Shown: positions 1-6,541 of the stretch, one piece after another
How positions within the stretch are numbered: the stretch's first letter is position 1
Layout: each line of letters opens with the position of its first letter
From: Nitrososphaerales archaeon TH703
GTDB taxonomy: Archaea > Thermoproteota > Nitrososphaeria > Nitrososphaerales > Nitrososphaeraceae
Reading direction: 5' to 3'
DNA: 6,541 bases
NCBI GenBank assembly: GCA_014523525.1
Contig: JAATVL010000009.1
Coordinates: 1-6,541, forward strand
The notes under the pieces: model-generated
Told to the model about the DNA's origin: nothing
What the model saw: only the letters and a program-made list of their open reading frames with translations
The model's database searches: none
Made by a program: the position numbers and the translations under genes

Positions 1-25
1 CAGTTTAAGCTGATATTGGATTATA

Positions 26-664
<639 letters not shown>

Positions 665-676
665 CTAAGAGTCCCT

Positions 677-705
677 TATCAATTTTATGAACCCGTTTAT
701 CAATT
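677..705. repeat. Two direct copies of TTATCAATT in the divergent promoter region
   Basis: The 9-mer TTATCAATT occurs at 677-685 and again at 697-705, exactly 20 bp apart, about two helical turns. The inner copy overlaps the presumed ferredoxin TATA region. This arrangement would suit a dimeric regulator binding one face of the DNA, but short AT-rich repeats also arise by chance in DNA of this composition. Confidence 0.4.
681..690 (-). promoter_or_regulatory. Putative TATA box of the ferredoxin gene
   Basis: Read on the minus strand this is TCATAAAATT, centred about 25 bp before the TTG at 661 and 45 bp before the ATG at 640. The spacing favours a leaderless transcript beginning at or near 661. 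A second AT-rich element (TTGATAAGG, 682-674) overlaps it and could serve instead. No Shine-Dalgarno sequence is evident before either start. Confidence 0.4.
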
Positions 706-780
706 AGCAATACCTTGGGATAATTTATCTTGAAAGGTAATGGAAAAAATTTGTGCACAGACATAGAAATTTTTATTCCA

Positions 781-793
781 AAATAAAAAATAT
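781..793 (+). promoter_or_regulatory. Putative TATA box of the methyltransferase gene
   Basis: AAATAAAAAATAT lies about 26-38 bp before the TTG at 819, the spacing expected if transcription starts at or next to that codon. There is no ribosome binding site in the intervening T-rich stretch. This supports TTG 819 as the true start. Confidence 0.45.
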
Positions 794-818
794 CCTTTCA
801 TTTTTCAGATTTTATTAA

Positions 819-1514
819 TTGTCGGGACTAGGACTTAATTATTGGAAAGAAGTCATTGCGGTATTAAGAAACATAATCCCAGTTTACGATAAAGTTAACA
901 AGAGCATCTCTTTGGGTCAGGATGATAAATATCGTGAATGTGGTTTGAACGGCCAAATTCGACCTGGTGATTTGATATTAGATGCAGGTTCAGGTTTCGG
1001 GAATATGTCATCAAAAGCACTAGAGATTCTAAGAGATGATGCCAGGATAATCCTGCATGATCCGATACGTGAAATGTTGCATTATGCGCAGAATCTAAGA
1101 AATCAGAAGCTTAACCTTTCATGCGGAGTCTTTGAATATATGCCATTTAGGGAATCATCCGTAGACGCTGTCTTGTGTGGGTACTCTCTACGTGATGCCT
1201 TTTCGCTAATTGAAGCTATTTCTGAAATACACAGAGTTCTCAAAAATGATGGTAGATTCATTATTGTCGATATTGGAAAGCCAGATAATGCATTTTTTAG
1301 AAGCATTGTCACATTTTACCTAAAATATATCTTGGGAATAATAGCGTATTCTGTTTCTGGTAGGAGAGGTTTGAGATTTAAGACTTTATATGGTACTTTC
1401 ACACGATGGCCAAATAATGGTATTCTAAATGATCTCTTAATGAAGAAATTTTCGAAAGTAAAATTTACTAAAAAACTATTTGGAGGCGCAATAATTGTTG
1501 TGGCTTACAAATAA
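819..1514 (+). CDS. UbiE/MenG-like SAM-dependent methyltransferase
   Basis: Class I SAM-dependent methyltransferase of the UbiE/COQ5 type, which C-methylates demethylmenaquinone or a related quinone precursor at the membrane surface. Residues 23-33 (YDKVNKSISLG) match the family's N-terminal YDxxN...SxG block. The SAM-binding motif I is LILDAGSGFG (52-61), with an acidic residue at D81 after the second strand. Residues 119-126 (LCGYSLRD) and 136-155 (EIHRVLKNDGRFIIVDIGKP) correspond to the UbiE GLRN and RVLKPGG...KP blocks. The C-terminal LFGGAIIVVAYK resembles the UbiE ending. At 231 residues it is of normal family length. A hydrophobic stretch (161-178) is more likely a membrane-facing helix than a true transmembrane segment. 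The start is TTG; the next in-frame ATG (residue 63) would destroy motif I. Thaumarchaea use menaquinones, which fits, but the exact substrate cannot be read from sequence and another lipid or small molecule is possible. Confidence 0.85.
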   Translation: MSGLGLNYWKEVIAVLRNIIPVYDKVNKSISLGQDDKYRECGLNGQIRPGDLILDAGSGFGNMSSKALEILRDDARIILHDPIREMLHYAQNLRNQKLNLSCGVFEYMPFRESSVDAVLCGYSLRDAFSLIEAISEIHRVLKNDGRFIIVDIGKPDNAFFRSIVTFYLKYILGIIAYSVSGRRGLRFKTLYGTFTRWPNNGILNDLLMKKFSKVKFTKKLFGGAIIVVAYK

Positions 1515-1595
1515 TTTTGAGTAGTGAACAACCAGTTGACTTGAGAAAAAGTAAATGTTAGCTATTCAAAAGCCAGATAATTGTCTACTCTTCTA

Positions 1596-1604
1596 TTTAT
1601 AGAG
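1596..1604 (+). promoter_or_regulatory. Putative TATA box of the first winged-helix gene
   Basis: TTTATAGAG is centred about 30 bp before the TTG at 1630, matching a leaderless start. It sits in the 115-bp gap after the methyltransferase gene, so the winged-helix gene probably has its own promoter rather than depending on read-through. Confidence 0.5.
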
Positions 1605-1629
1605 ATATTTCATTTTTATCAAAGTCATA

Positions 1630-1938
1630 TTGAATTATCGAAGCACTACGGATATTATTGCGATGATATTATTTACGGCCAACAATGGGGAAACGAAATC
1701 ATCCATAATGTCCAAGGCACATTTAAATTATAGACAAATAAAAAAATACATAAAAATTTTAGTCATAAATGGCCTAGTTATTGAGAGAAACAATTTATCT
1801 GAAGGCTTTACCACATACCACACAACAGACAAGGGAAGAAATTATTTGGAAATGTACGAGGAATCAAAAGCATACAATTTTACTTCAAACATATATGTAT
1901 TTGGAAAACAGTTGGATCAGAACCTTCTTTCCATTTAA
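1630..1938 (+). CDS. Small winged-helix DNA-binding protein (HTH_45-like)
   Basis: Probable transcription regulator of the small archaeal winged-helix type that is abundant in Thaumarchaea (PF14947/HTH_45-like). It has 102 residues. A first helix spans about 4-18, a second about 23-31, and the recognition helix about 33-46 (LNYRQIKKYIKILVINGLV covers it and the following strand). The wing is formed by about residues 50-67 and ends in the typical TDKGRNYLEMYEE helix, often the dimerisation element. The last 20 or so residues (YNFTSNIYVFGKQL...) are not recognised. No ligand-binding domain, cysteine metal site or phosphoacceptor domain is present. The TTG start at 1630 is supported by the TATA-like box upstream. 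A related gene lies about 300 bp downstream on the same strand; the target genes are unknown, although autoregulation or control of its neighbours would be usual. Confidence 0.82.
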   Translation: MNYRSTTDIIAMILFTANNGETKSSIMSKAHLNYRQIKKYIKILVINGLVIERNNLSEGFTTYHTTDKGRNYLEMYEESKAYNFTSNIYVFGKQLDQNLLSI

Positions 1939-1982
1939 AAATAAATGCATCTAATGAATCTTGATTGAGAACTATAATTATT

Positions 1983-2002
1983 CAATATTTTATAGAATAT
2001 TG
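1983..2002. repeat. Inverted repeat CAATATT/AATATTG after the first winged-helix gene
   Basis: Perfect 7-bp arms (1983-1989 and 1996-2002) flank a 6-base centre, 44 bases after the stop codon, and are followed by CTTTT. It may act as a weak hairpin terminator for the upstream gene or as an operator for a dimeric winged-helix protein. The arms are AT-rich, so chance is a real alternative. Confidence 0.4.
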
Positions 2003-2041
2003 CTTTTAATATCACATCATAGTAACAACTTTTTTCGAGCC

Positions 2042-2071
2042 TGTCTAAATAAATTGCTTTAAGATTAGACA
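2042..2071. repeat. Inverted repeat TGTCTAA/TTAGACA
   Basis: Perfect 7-bp arms at 2042-2048 and 2065-2071 are separated by 16 bases, which themselves contain AAA (2051-2053) and TTT (2058-2060) that could extend pairing. It lies just upstream of a TATA-like element at 2093-2105. This is a candidate operator, or an RNA hairpin if the region is transcribed. Confidence 0.45.
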
Positions 2072-2092
2072 AGTTACTGTGTTATACGTATG

Positions 2093-2105
2093 TTATATAA
2101 AATAT
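2093..2105 (+). promoter_or_regulatory. Orphan TATA-like element inside the intergenic region
   Basis: TTATATAAAATAT is close to the archaeal box A consensus, but it lies about 140 bp before the next recognised gene. Transcription from it would begin near 2120-2125, giving a leader of roughly 115-120 bases on the second winged-helix gene or a separate short RNA. The call rests on sequence similarity alone, in very AT-rich DNA. Confidence 0.3.
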
Positions 2106-2210
2106 GTCTGTATTAATGATTAATTCAACATTTACTTTGTTCTTATGATTATACTGACAAAATTACTGGAAAAAGCAAAAATTCATTTACTATAAGAGTT
2201 ATTGACGAGG

Positions 2211-2226
2211 TTTTTATTTTATATAA
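2211..2226 (+). promoter_or_regulatory. Putative TATA box of the second winged-helix gene
   Basis: TTTTTATTTTATATAA precedes the GTG at 2240. Its left part is centred about 26 bp upstream, which suits a leaderless start; the TTTATATAA part alone would be rather close at about 18 bp. No Shine-Dalgarno sequence is present. Confidence 0.4.
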
Positions 2227-2239
2227 TTTTATATCTTTC

Positions 2240-2569
2240 GTGGAATCAATCAGTAAATTAGATGTAATATATGTTATCTTAAAGAGTGCTAATAAAAGAT
2301 GTCACTATAGGGAGTTATACTCCAAACTCCAAAGCTATCTTACGATGTCAGATCTGATGAAATTTATTTTCGAATTGAAAAAATACGATCTTTTAAAATC
2401 TTTGAGGAATGAGACTAGCTATATCATTACTCCAAAAGGAATGCAATATTTACAGATTCATGAAGAATTAACCAATCAGATACAATTAGAAATTTCCGGG
2501 AATTCAAGCATTTTTAAGAGATATATCCCATTTTTCAAATGGGCAAATATGTTTAAGAAAAGAGGGTAA
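2240..2569 (+). CDS. Second small winged-helix DNA-binding protein (HTH_45-like)
   Basis: Probable DNA-binding regulator of 109 residues in the same family as the protein encoded at 1630-1938. The shared layout is an N-terminal helix (about 5-18), a putative recognition helix (about 35-48, TMSDLMKFIFELKKYDLL), and a short wing (about 53-63) leading into ITPKGMQYLQIHEEL (63-77). The two proteins align over this core, but identity appears limited, so they are diverged paralogues rather than a recent duplication. The C-terminus differs: residues 91-109 are rich in aromatic residues and lysine (IFKRYIPFFKWANMFKKRG) and could form a basic amphipathic helix. The GTG start at 2240 is chosen because no other usable start codon precedes the conserved first helix. 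It is followed 82 bases later by the acyl-CoA synthetase gene, which has its own promoter-like element. The target is unknown. Confidence 0.8.
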   Translation: MESISKLDVIYVILKSANKRCHYRELYSKLQSYLTMSDLMKFIFELKKYDLLKSLRNETSYIITPKGMQYLQIHEELTNQIQLEISGNSSIFKRYIPFFKWANMFKKRG

Positions 2570-2616
2570 CTAATTTCAAAAGTAAAAAACCACAGTTATG
2601 GCTGGCTGGAGTAAAG

Positions 2617-2626
2617 TTAATTAAAA
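2617..2626 (+). promoter_or_regulatory. Putative TATA box of the acyl-CoA synthetase gene
   Basis: TTAATTAAAA is centred about 30 bp before the ATG at 2652, and no ribosome binding site lies between them. This implies a leaderless or near-leaderless transcript starting close to the ATG. Confidence 0.45.
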
Positions 2627-2651
2627 ACAAAGAAAACCCTTTCTCATTAAT

Positions 2652-4772
2652 ATGGTTGATAAACAAAAGATCCAAAGTATTGTTGAATCTTCGAAAGGCA
2701 ATCCCAAAGTCATAACTGAAGAATCATCAAAAGAAATTCTTAGCGAATACGGAATAAAAGTTCCACATTATGCACTTGTAACAAACACTGATGAAGCAGT
2801 GCAAAAATCAAAAGAGATTGGATTCCCATTGGTTGCAAAAATAGTTTCGGCTGATATTTTACACAAGACAGACGTCGGTGGCGTTAAAGTAGGATTAAAT
2901 TCTGAGGATGAAGTTAAAAAAACCTTTGATGATATGTTTTATAGACTTAAGGAAAAATTTGATGTTAAGGGAGTCTTATTGGAAAAGATGGTTCCAAATG
3001 GTGTGGAATTAATTATAGGACTCCAAAACGATTCTCAGTTTGGACCTTCCATAATGGTCGGTCTAGGTGGTATTTACACGGAGTTATTTAAGGATGTTTC
3101 ATTCAGAGTTCTTCCAATCACAAAGAATGATGCATTAAAAATGTTGGAATCTCTAAGAGGTAAGGACATTCTCAGAGGATTTAGAGGTTCAAAACCGATT
3201 AACATGGATATGTTGAGTGAAGCAATTGTAAATATTGGGACGTTAGGAGTAGACATGGCTGGAAAATATGAGAGTATCGATTTTAATCCAGTCGTACTAT
3301 ATCCGGATGGTTATTTTGTTGTAGATGCAAAAATTATCCTAAAGGAAAAATCTTCAGATGATGCTATTTCAAGAGCCAATCCCGATTCAAGTCATATGGA
3401 TTTATTCTTTAATGCCAAGTCTGTAGCATTAATAGGAGCATCACCAGAGCCAGGCAAGATAGGAAATTCTGTTATGGAAAGCCTTGCAAAACATGATTAC
3501 AAGGGAAAAGTTTATCCCGTTAATGCAAAAGGCTATTCCGAGATAATGGGTGTAAAAGCATACAAGAACCTCCTGGACATAAAAGATCCCATAGATGTTG
3601 TGATAGTAACTGTTGATCTTAAATTTGTTCCAGATCTTCTTACAGAATGTGGAAAAAAGAATATCCATAATATGGTGATAATATCTGGGGGTGGTAAGGA
3701 ATTAGGGGGAGAACGTGCAGCTATTGAGAAACGAATTCAGGATCTATCTCGAGAATTAAATATTAGAATAATTGGTCCAAATTGCATTGGTATTTTTAAT
3801 GGAGAAAATAGATTGGATTGTGCATTTCAGGGACATTTACGAATGTTAAGGCCAAAACAGGGCAACGTTGCTTTTCTTTCCCAAAGTGGGACCGTGGGTA
3901 TCGCCTTTATGGAAACATCCGATGCGTTTGGATTAAGTAAGATGATTTCCTATGGTAACAGATCGGATGTTGATGAGGCTGACATGATACACTATTTAGC
4001 TCAAGATCCAAATACAAATGTAATTGGCTTGTATGTGGAAGGGTTTGGAGATGGTCGCAAGTTTATGAATGCTGCTAAAGATGTAATAAAGCAGTACCAA
4101 AAGCCTATAGTTGTTTTCAAAAATGGCCGATCAACGAAAGGTGCAAAGCAAGCGGCGTCTCATACAGGTTCACTAGGTGGATCCTTTGCGGTAATAAGTG
4201 GAGCCTTTGAACAAACAGGAATCATATCCTTGGATAGTTATGAAGAACTTACTTCTGCTCTTAAGGCATTGACATGGCAACCCGTTCCAAAGGGAAGTAA
4301 AATTGCCATGGTAACAAACGGAGCTGGACCAATTATAGCAGCAATTGATAATTTCGAAAGGCTGAATCTGGAACTGGCACAACTAAGTGATCAAACTATA
4401 AGATCCTTCAAAGAACATTATCCTGCCACTTATGTAATTGGTAATCCGTGTGATGTTACCGGTTCTGCATCCGCCGACGATTATCGATTTGCGATTCAAT
4501 CATTCCTAGACGATCCCAATGTAGATATCGTCATGCCCTGGTTTGTGTTCCAAGATGATCCGTTAGAAGAAAAAATTGTCGATATTCTAGCAGATTTTCA
4601 AAAACAAAAGAAAAAACCGATACTTGTGGGTGCCATGGGTGGTCCGTTTACTGAAGAAATTTCGAAAAAAATTGAGGAGTTCAACATACCGGTATATCAT
4701 TCGGTAATCACCTGGATCACTGCAGCCGGAACTCTGGCGAAATGGCATAGGATTAAGGAAAGCCTAAAATAA
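2652..4772 (+). CDS. ADP-forming acyl-CoA synthetase, probably 3-hydroxypropionyl-CoA (or 4-hydroxybutyryl-CoA) synthetase
   Basis: Single-chain NDP-forming acyl-CoA synthetase: acid + CoA + ATP gives acyl-CoA + ADP + phosphate through a phosphohistidine. Domains run in beta-alpha order. Residues 1-235 are the ATP-grasp half, with HKTDVGGV at 71-78. Residues 250-380 are the Rossmann CoA-binding domain (SVALIGAS, 257-264), and about 403-706 the ligase domains (FLSQSGTVG, 408-416; SHTGSLGG, 503-510). By comparison with the two-subunit acetyl-CoA synthetase ACD1 of Korarchaeum, His71 matches the phosphate-shuttling beta-subunit His71. His504 and Glu463 match His254 and Glu213 of the alpha subunit, with the same 41-residue spacing. 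At 706 residues it is full length and appears intact. In Nitrosopumilus maritimus two such enzymes (Nmar_1309 for 3-hydroxypropionate, Nmar_0206 for 4-hydroxybutyrate) serve the 3HP/4HB cycle. From memory, the former lies near a glutamate dehydrogenase gene, so I lean to 3-hydroxypropionyl-CoA synthetase. Acetate or another acid cannot be excluded. Confidence 0.88.
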   Translation: MVDKQKIQSIVESSKGNPKVITEESSKEILSEYGIKVPHYALVTNTDEAVQKSKEIGFPLVAKIVSADILHKTDVGGVKVGLNSEDEVKKTFDDMFYRLKEKFDVKGVLLEKMVPNGVELIIGLQNDSQFGPSIMVGLGGIYTELFKDVSFRVLPITKNDALKMLESLRGKDILRGFRGSKPINMDMLSEAIVNIGTLGVDMAGKYESIDFNPVVLYPDGYFVVDAKIILKEKSSDDAISRANPDSSHMDLFFNAKSVALIGASPEPGKIGNSVMESLAKHDYKGKVYPVNAKGYSEIMGVKAYKNLLDIKDPIDVVIVTVDLKFVPDLLTECGKKNIHNMVIISGGGKELGGERAAIEKRIQDLSRELNIRIIGPNCIGIFNGENRLDCAFQGHLRMLRPKQGNVAFLSQSGTVGIAFMETSDAFGLSKMISYGNRSDVDEADMIHYLAQDPNTNVIGLYVEGFGDGRKFMNAAKDVIKQYQKPIVVFKNGRSTKGAKQAASHTGSLGGSFAVISGAFEQTGIISLDSYEELTSALKALTWQPVPKGSKIAMVTNGAGPIIAAIDNFERLNLELAQLSDQTIRSFKEHYPATYVIGNPCDVTGSASADDYRFAIQSFLDDPNVDIVMPWFVFQDDPLEEKIVDILADFQKQKKKPILVGAMGGPFTEEISKKIEEFNIPVYHSVITWITAAGTLAKWHRIKESLK

Positions 4773-4788
4773 TATTTGTCTAAAACCC

Positions 4789-4820
4789 TTTCTTTATTTT
4801 CGTAATGCTTTTCTAATTTT
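4789..4820 (+). terminator. T-rich archaeal terminator after the synthetase gene
   Basis: Within 50 bases of the stop codon there are several closely spaced T runs (TTTCTTTATTTT, CTTTTCTAATTTT) without a clear hairpin. Archaeal RNA polymerase typically terminates at such U-rich stretches. It separates the synthetase gene from the promoter of the Fe-S carrier. Confidence 0.45.
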
Positions 4821-4827
4821 CAAAAGG

Positions 4828-4836
4828 TTATTATAG
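4828..4836 (+). promoter_or_regulatory. Putative TATA box of the Fe-S carrier gene
   Basis: TTATTATAG is centred about 28 bp before the ATG at 4860, again the spacing of a leaderless gene, and no Shine-Dalgarno sequence intervenes. The gene therefore probably has its own promoter. Confidence 0.45.
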
Positions 4837-4859
4837 TTTATTAGGGCAATGTACTGATA

Positions 4860-5210
4860 ATGGAAAGTACACACCAAACGCAATTAATTACAATTTCTCC
4901 AAAAGCAGCAGAAAAAGTCATGGAGTTCATGAAACAAGAGAATAAGGACAGTTTATATCTGAGAGTATATGTTTCGGGTGGCGGTTGTTCGGGTCTCTCA
5001 TACGGTATGGGTTTTGAGGAAAAGCCAGATGAAGACGACAGCGTTATTGATGAAAACGGCATAAAGATGATTGTGGATAGTTACAGTCAAAAATACCTTA
5101 AAGGAACGAATATTGATTATATTGAAAGTCTTATGGGATCCGGTTTCAAGATAAATAATCCAAACGTGACCAAATCATGTTCATGTGGACATTCCTTTTC
5201 AACTGAATAA
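4860..5210 (+). CDS. A-type iron-sulfur cluster carrier (HesB/IscA/ErpA family)
   Basis: Cytosolic A-type carrier that receives Fe-S clusters and passes them to target enzymes. At 116 residues it matches the usual family length of about 105-120. The N-terminal ITISPKAAEKVMEFMKQE (10-27) is the typical first strand and helix. The three cluster-binding cysteines are all present: C43 in the GGGCSGLSYG segment (40-49), and C107 and C109 in the C-terminal CSCGHSF (107-113). The central acidic loop (about 53-66) and the GSGFKINNPN block (93-102) are also family features. The ATG at 4860 is the natural start and gives the usual N-terminus. It is flanked by a core carbon-fixation gene and a convergent glutamate dehydrogenase, and no other Fe-S assembly gene is visible. 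The ferredoxin of this window is a possible client, as are the many Fe-S enzymes of this lineage. IscA, ErpA and SufA types cannot be separated from sequence alone. Confidence 0.93.
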   Translation: MESTHQTQLITISPKAAEKVMEFMKQENKDSLYLRVYVSGGGCSGLSYGMGFEEKPDEDDSVIDENGIKMIVDSYSQKYLKGTNIDYIESLMGSGFKINNPNVTKSCSCGHSFSTE

Positions 5211-5222
5211 AAGGAATTTTTT
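5191..5222 (+). terminator. Hairpin plus T-tract straddling the Fe-S carrier stop codon
   Basis: ATTCCTTTT (5191-5199) and AAAAGGAAT (5209-5217) form a perfect 9-bp stem with a 9-base loop, directly followed by TTTTT (5218-5222). More T runs follow at 5230-5235 and 5241-5244. The stop codon at 5208-5210 spans the last loop base and the first bases of the right arm. The shape is that of a bacterial intrinsic terminator, while archaea normally need only the T-tract. It would also help insulate the convergent glutamate dehydrogenase gene. Confidence 0.6.
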
Positions 5223-5278
5223 AATCATATTTTTTAAATATTTTGCTTTCCTAGAGACTTAAATTCTAGCTTAGATGG

Positions 5279-6541
5279 TTAGGGCCAAAACCCTCTTATC
5301 TTTATAGCGTCTACAACTCTATTCAGTGCAACAATCATACTTGCCATTCTCATATTGGTATTATGTTTTATATGGGTATCATAAACCCCTAAAAATGCAT
5401 TCGTGATGTTTGTATCCAATCGATCATTAACTTTTGCTTCTGTCCAGTATTCCCTACGTAAATTTTGCAACCATTCAAAATATGAAACGGTAACTCCACC
5501 TCCATTTGCCAGAATATCAGGTATTACCAAAACTTTGTTACTAAATAATATTTTGTCAGCTTCAGGGGTAGTGGGTCCATTTGCAGCTTCTGCAACGATC
5601 TTGGCAGTTATTTTTCCAGCATTTTCTTTTGTAATTTGGTTTTCAAGTGCTGCAGGAATTAATATTGTACACTCAGTTTCAAGTAGTTCTTTATTGGAAA
5701 TCGGTTGGCTGCCTTGAAAATTTGTCACAGAGCCGTTTTTTACTTTGTGTTTCCTTAGCGAAGTAGTGTCGATTCCATTTTTATTAATTATGCATCCCTT
5801 TGAATCACTTGCTGCAATTATTTTAGCCCCTTGTTCTTCAACTAACTGAGCAGCAAATTGTCCAGCATTTCCAAATCCCTGAACAACCACACTCGCATTT
5901 TTCATGTCAATATTGAGCTTTTTGGCAGCCTCTCTTACTGTAATGGCTAGACCTCTACCAGTTGCTTCATTACGTCCAAGAGAACCTCCAATTTGCACAG
6001 GTTTACCTGTAATTACTTCAGGCTGAATGTAATTTCCCTTGATTACCGAGAATGTGTCCATAATCCATGCCATCTCTCTACCACCAGTGTATACATCAGG
6101 AGCAGGAATGTCCTTGTATGGGCCTATGATGTCTGAAATTCCATATGCATACCTTCTTGTCATTCTCTCTAACTCTCCCTCGGACATACTTTTTGGATCG
6201 CATATTATACCACCCTTTCCACCACCATATGGAATATTTGCAATGGCGCACTTCCATGTCATCCACATAGAAAGAGCTTTCACTTCCTCTATTGATACCT
6301 GTGGATGGTATCTGATTCCTCCCTTAAATGGTCCTAAAGCATCATTATGTTGAGAACGAAAGCCTGTGAAAACTTTAATGGTTCCATCATCCATTTTAAC
6401 AGGAATAGAAATTGTTAATACTCTCTTTGGCTGAGCCAAAAATTGATGTAGACCTTTATCAAGTCCAATCATATTTGAAACTTCGTCAAGCTGAGTGAGT
6501 GCCACTTCAAATGGATTGATTCCGCTATTTACAGAATTTGA
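5279..6541 (-). CDS. gdhA: Glutamate dehydrogenase (5' end beyond the window)
   Basis: Hexameric-type glutamate dehydrogenase of the Glu/Leu/Phe/Val family, interconverting 2-oxoglutarate plus ammonium and glutamate with NAD(P)H. Numbering from the internal GTG at 6505, the substrate-site blocks are GPFKGGIRYHP (58-68) and PYGGGKGGIICDP (92-104), with the catalytic region DIPAPDVYTGGREMAW (132-147). The nucleotide-binding fold starts at VVVQGFGNAG (206-215) with Asp234 at the end of the second strand. AEAANGPTTPEAD (305-317) and PDILANGGGVTVSYFEW (329-345) follow, and the protein ends in RGFWP. GTG 6505 is probably not the true start. The frame stays open to the window edge and encodes NPFE just before it, a typical N-terminal element of this family, so the gene is entered here as 5'-partial. 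The fold and active site look complete. NAD versus NADP preference is not decided. In an ammonia oxidiser this enzyme is a likely route of nitrogen assimilation. It converges on the Fe-S carrier gene with 68 bp between stops. Confidence 0.96.
   Translation of the reverse strand, partial: SNSVNSGINPFEVALTQLDEVSNMIGLDKGLHQFLAQPKRVLTISIPVKMDDGTIKVFTGFRSQHNDALGPFKGGIRYHPQVSIEEVKALSMWMTWKCAIANIPYGGGKGGIICDPKSMSEGELERMTRRYAYGISDIIGPYKDIPAPDVYTGGREMAWIMDTFSVIKGNYIQPEVITGKPVQIGGSLGRNEATGRGLAITVREAAKKLNIDMKNASVVVQGFGNAGQFAAQLVEEQGAKIIAASDSKGCIINKNGIDTTSLRKHKVKNGSVTNFQGSQPISNKELLETECTILIPAALENQITKENAGKITAKIVAEAANGPTTPEADKILFSNKVLVIPDILANGGGVTVSYFEWLQNLRREYWTEAKVNDRLDTNITNAFLGVYDTHIKHNTNMRMASMIVALNRVVDAIKIRGFWP

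Larger units (their letters stand above)
1939..2239. other. AT-rich 301-bp intergenic region between the winged-helix genes
   Basis: No convincing protein gene is seen on either strand. The region holds two inverted repeats (1983-2002 and 2042-2071), the 8-bp palindrome ATACGTAT (2084-2091), a strong TATA-like element (2093-2105), and the probable promoter of the next gene near its right end. Its length is unusual here because the other same-strand gaps in the window are about 80-115 bp. It could carry a long leader, a small RNA or several operators. Confidence 0.5.

Noticed and set aside
1519..1590. GAGTAG (1519-1524) and CTACTC (1585-1590) as a long-range stem
   Set aside because: Six-base arms 60 bases apart are expected by chance and no other feature supports a structure.
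2084..2091. ATACGTAT palindrome as an operator
   Set aside because: An 8-bp AT-rich palindrome alone is weak evidence; it is only mentioned as part of the intergenic region.
2116..2148. A 10-codon ATG-initiated frame in the intergenic region, downstream of the TATA-like element at 2093-2105
   Set aside because: It is very short, has no recognisable sequence and the TATA spacing does not place a transcript start at its ATG.
5251..5269. CTAGA/TCTAG inverted repeat as a terminator for the glutamate dehydrogenase gene
   Set aside because: The stem is only 5 bp and no T-tract follows on the minus strand.
5403..5717. Open frame on the plus strand inside the glutamate dehydrogenase gene
   Set aside because: It lies opposite a clearly conserved enzyme and its translation shows no recognisable domain, so it is a by-product of the coding strand.

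Overview
The window looks like chromosomal DNA from an ammonia-oxidising archaeon of the Thaumarchaeota (Nitrososphaerota). The evidence is a Sulfolobus-type archaeal 7Fe ferredoxin, a one-chain ADP-forming acyl-CoA synthetase of the kind used in the thaumarchaeal 3-hydroxypropionate/4-hydroxybutyrate (3HP/4HB) CO2-fixation cycle, two small archaeal winged-helix proteins, and a promoter layout in which a TATA-like box lies about 26-30 bp before most start codons with no Shine-Dalgarno sequence (leaderless genes). The DNA is strongly AT-rich, which fits low-GC genera such as Nitrosocosmicus or Nitrosopumilus better than Nitrososphaera; the genus is a guess.

Layout: a ferredoxin gene on the minus strand (26-661) is divergent from a UbiE/MenG-like methyltransferase (819-1514, +) across a 157-bp promoter region. 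Two related small winged-helix genes follow (1630-1938 and 2240-2569, both +), separated by about 300 bp of AT-rich DNA with two inverted repeats and an unassigned promoter-like element. Next come the 706-residue acyl-CoA synthetase (2652-4772, +) and an A-type Fe-S carrier (4860-5210, +). The carrier converges on a glutamate dehydrogenase gene (5279 to the right edge, -) whose 5' end is outside the window.

Working together: the genes look like core metabolism rather than a mobile or defence island. The synthetase would activate 3-hydroxypropionate or 4-hydroxybutyrate, glutamate dehydrogenase joins ammonium to 2-oxoglutarate metabolism, the A-type carrier supplies Fe-S clusters, and ferredoxin and the quinone-type methyltransferase belong to electron transfer. 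Each gene appears to have its own promoter, so this is a neighbourhood and not one operon.

The most unusual item is the ferredoxin. Its iron-sulfur core matches the Sulfolobus zinc-containing ferredoxin closely, but all four zinc ligands of that family are replaced, and a C2HC zinc-finger-like module is attached to the N-terminus by a Pro/Ala/Ser/Thr/Gln-rich linker. Also of note are a hairpin plus T-tract straddling the stop codon of the Fe-S carrier gene, and the structured gap between the winged-helix genes. No tRNA, rRNA, CRISPR array, insertion sequence or phage gene was seen.
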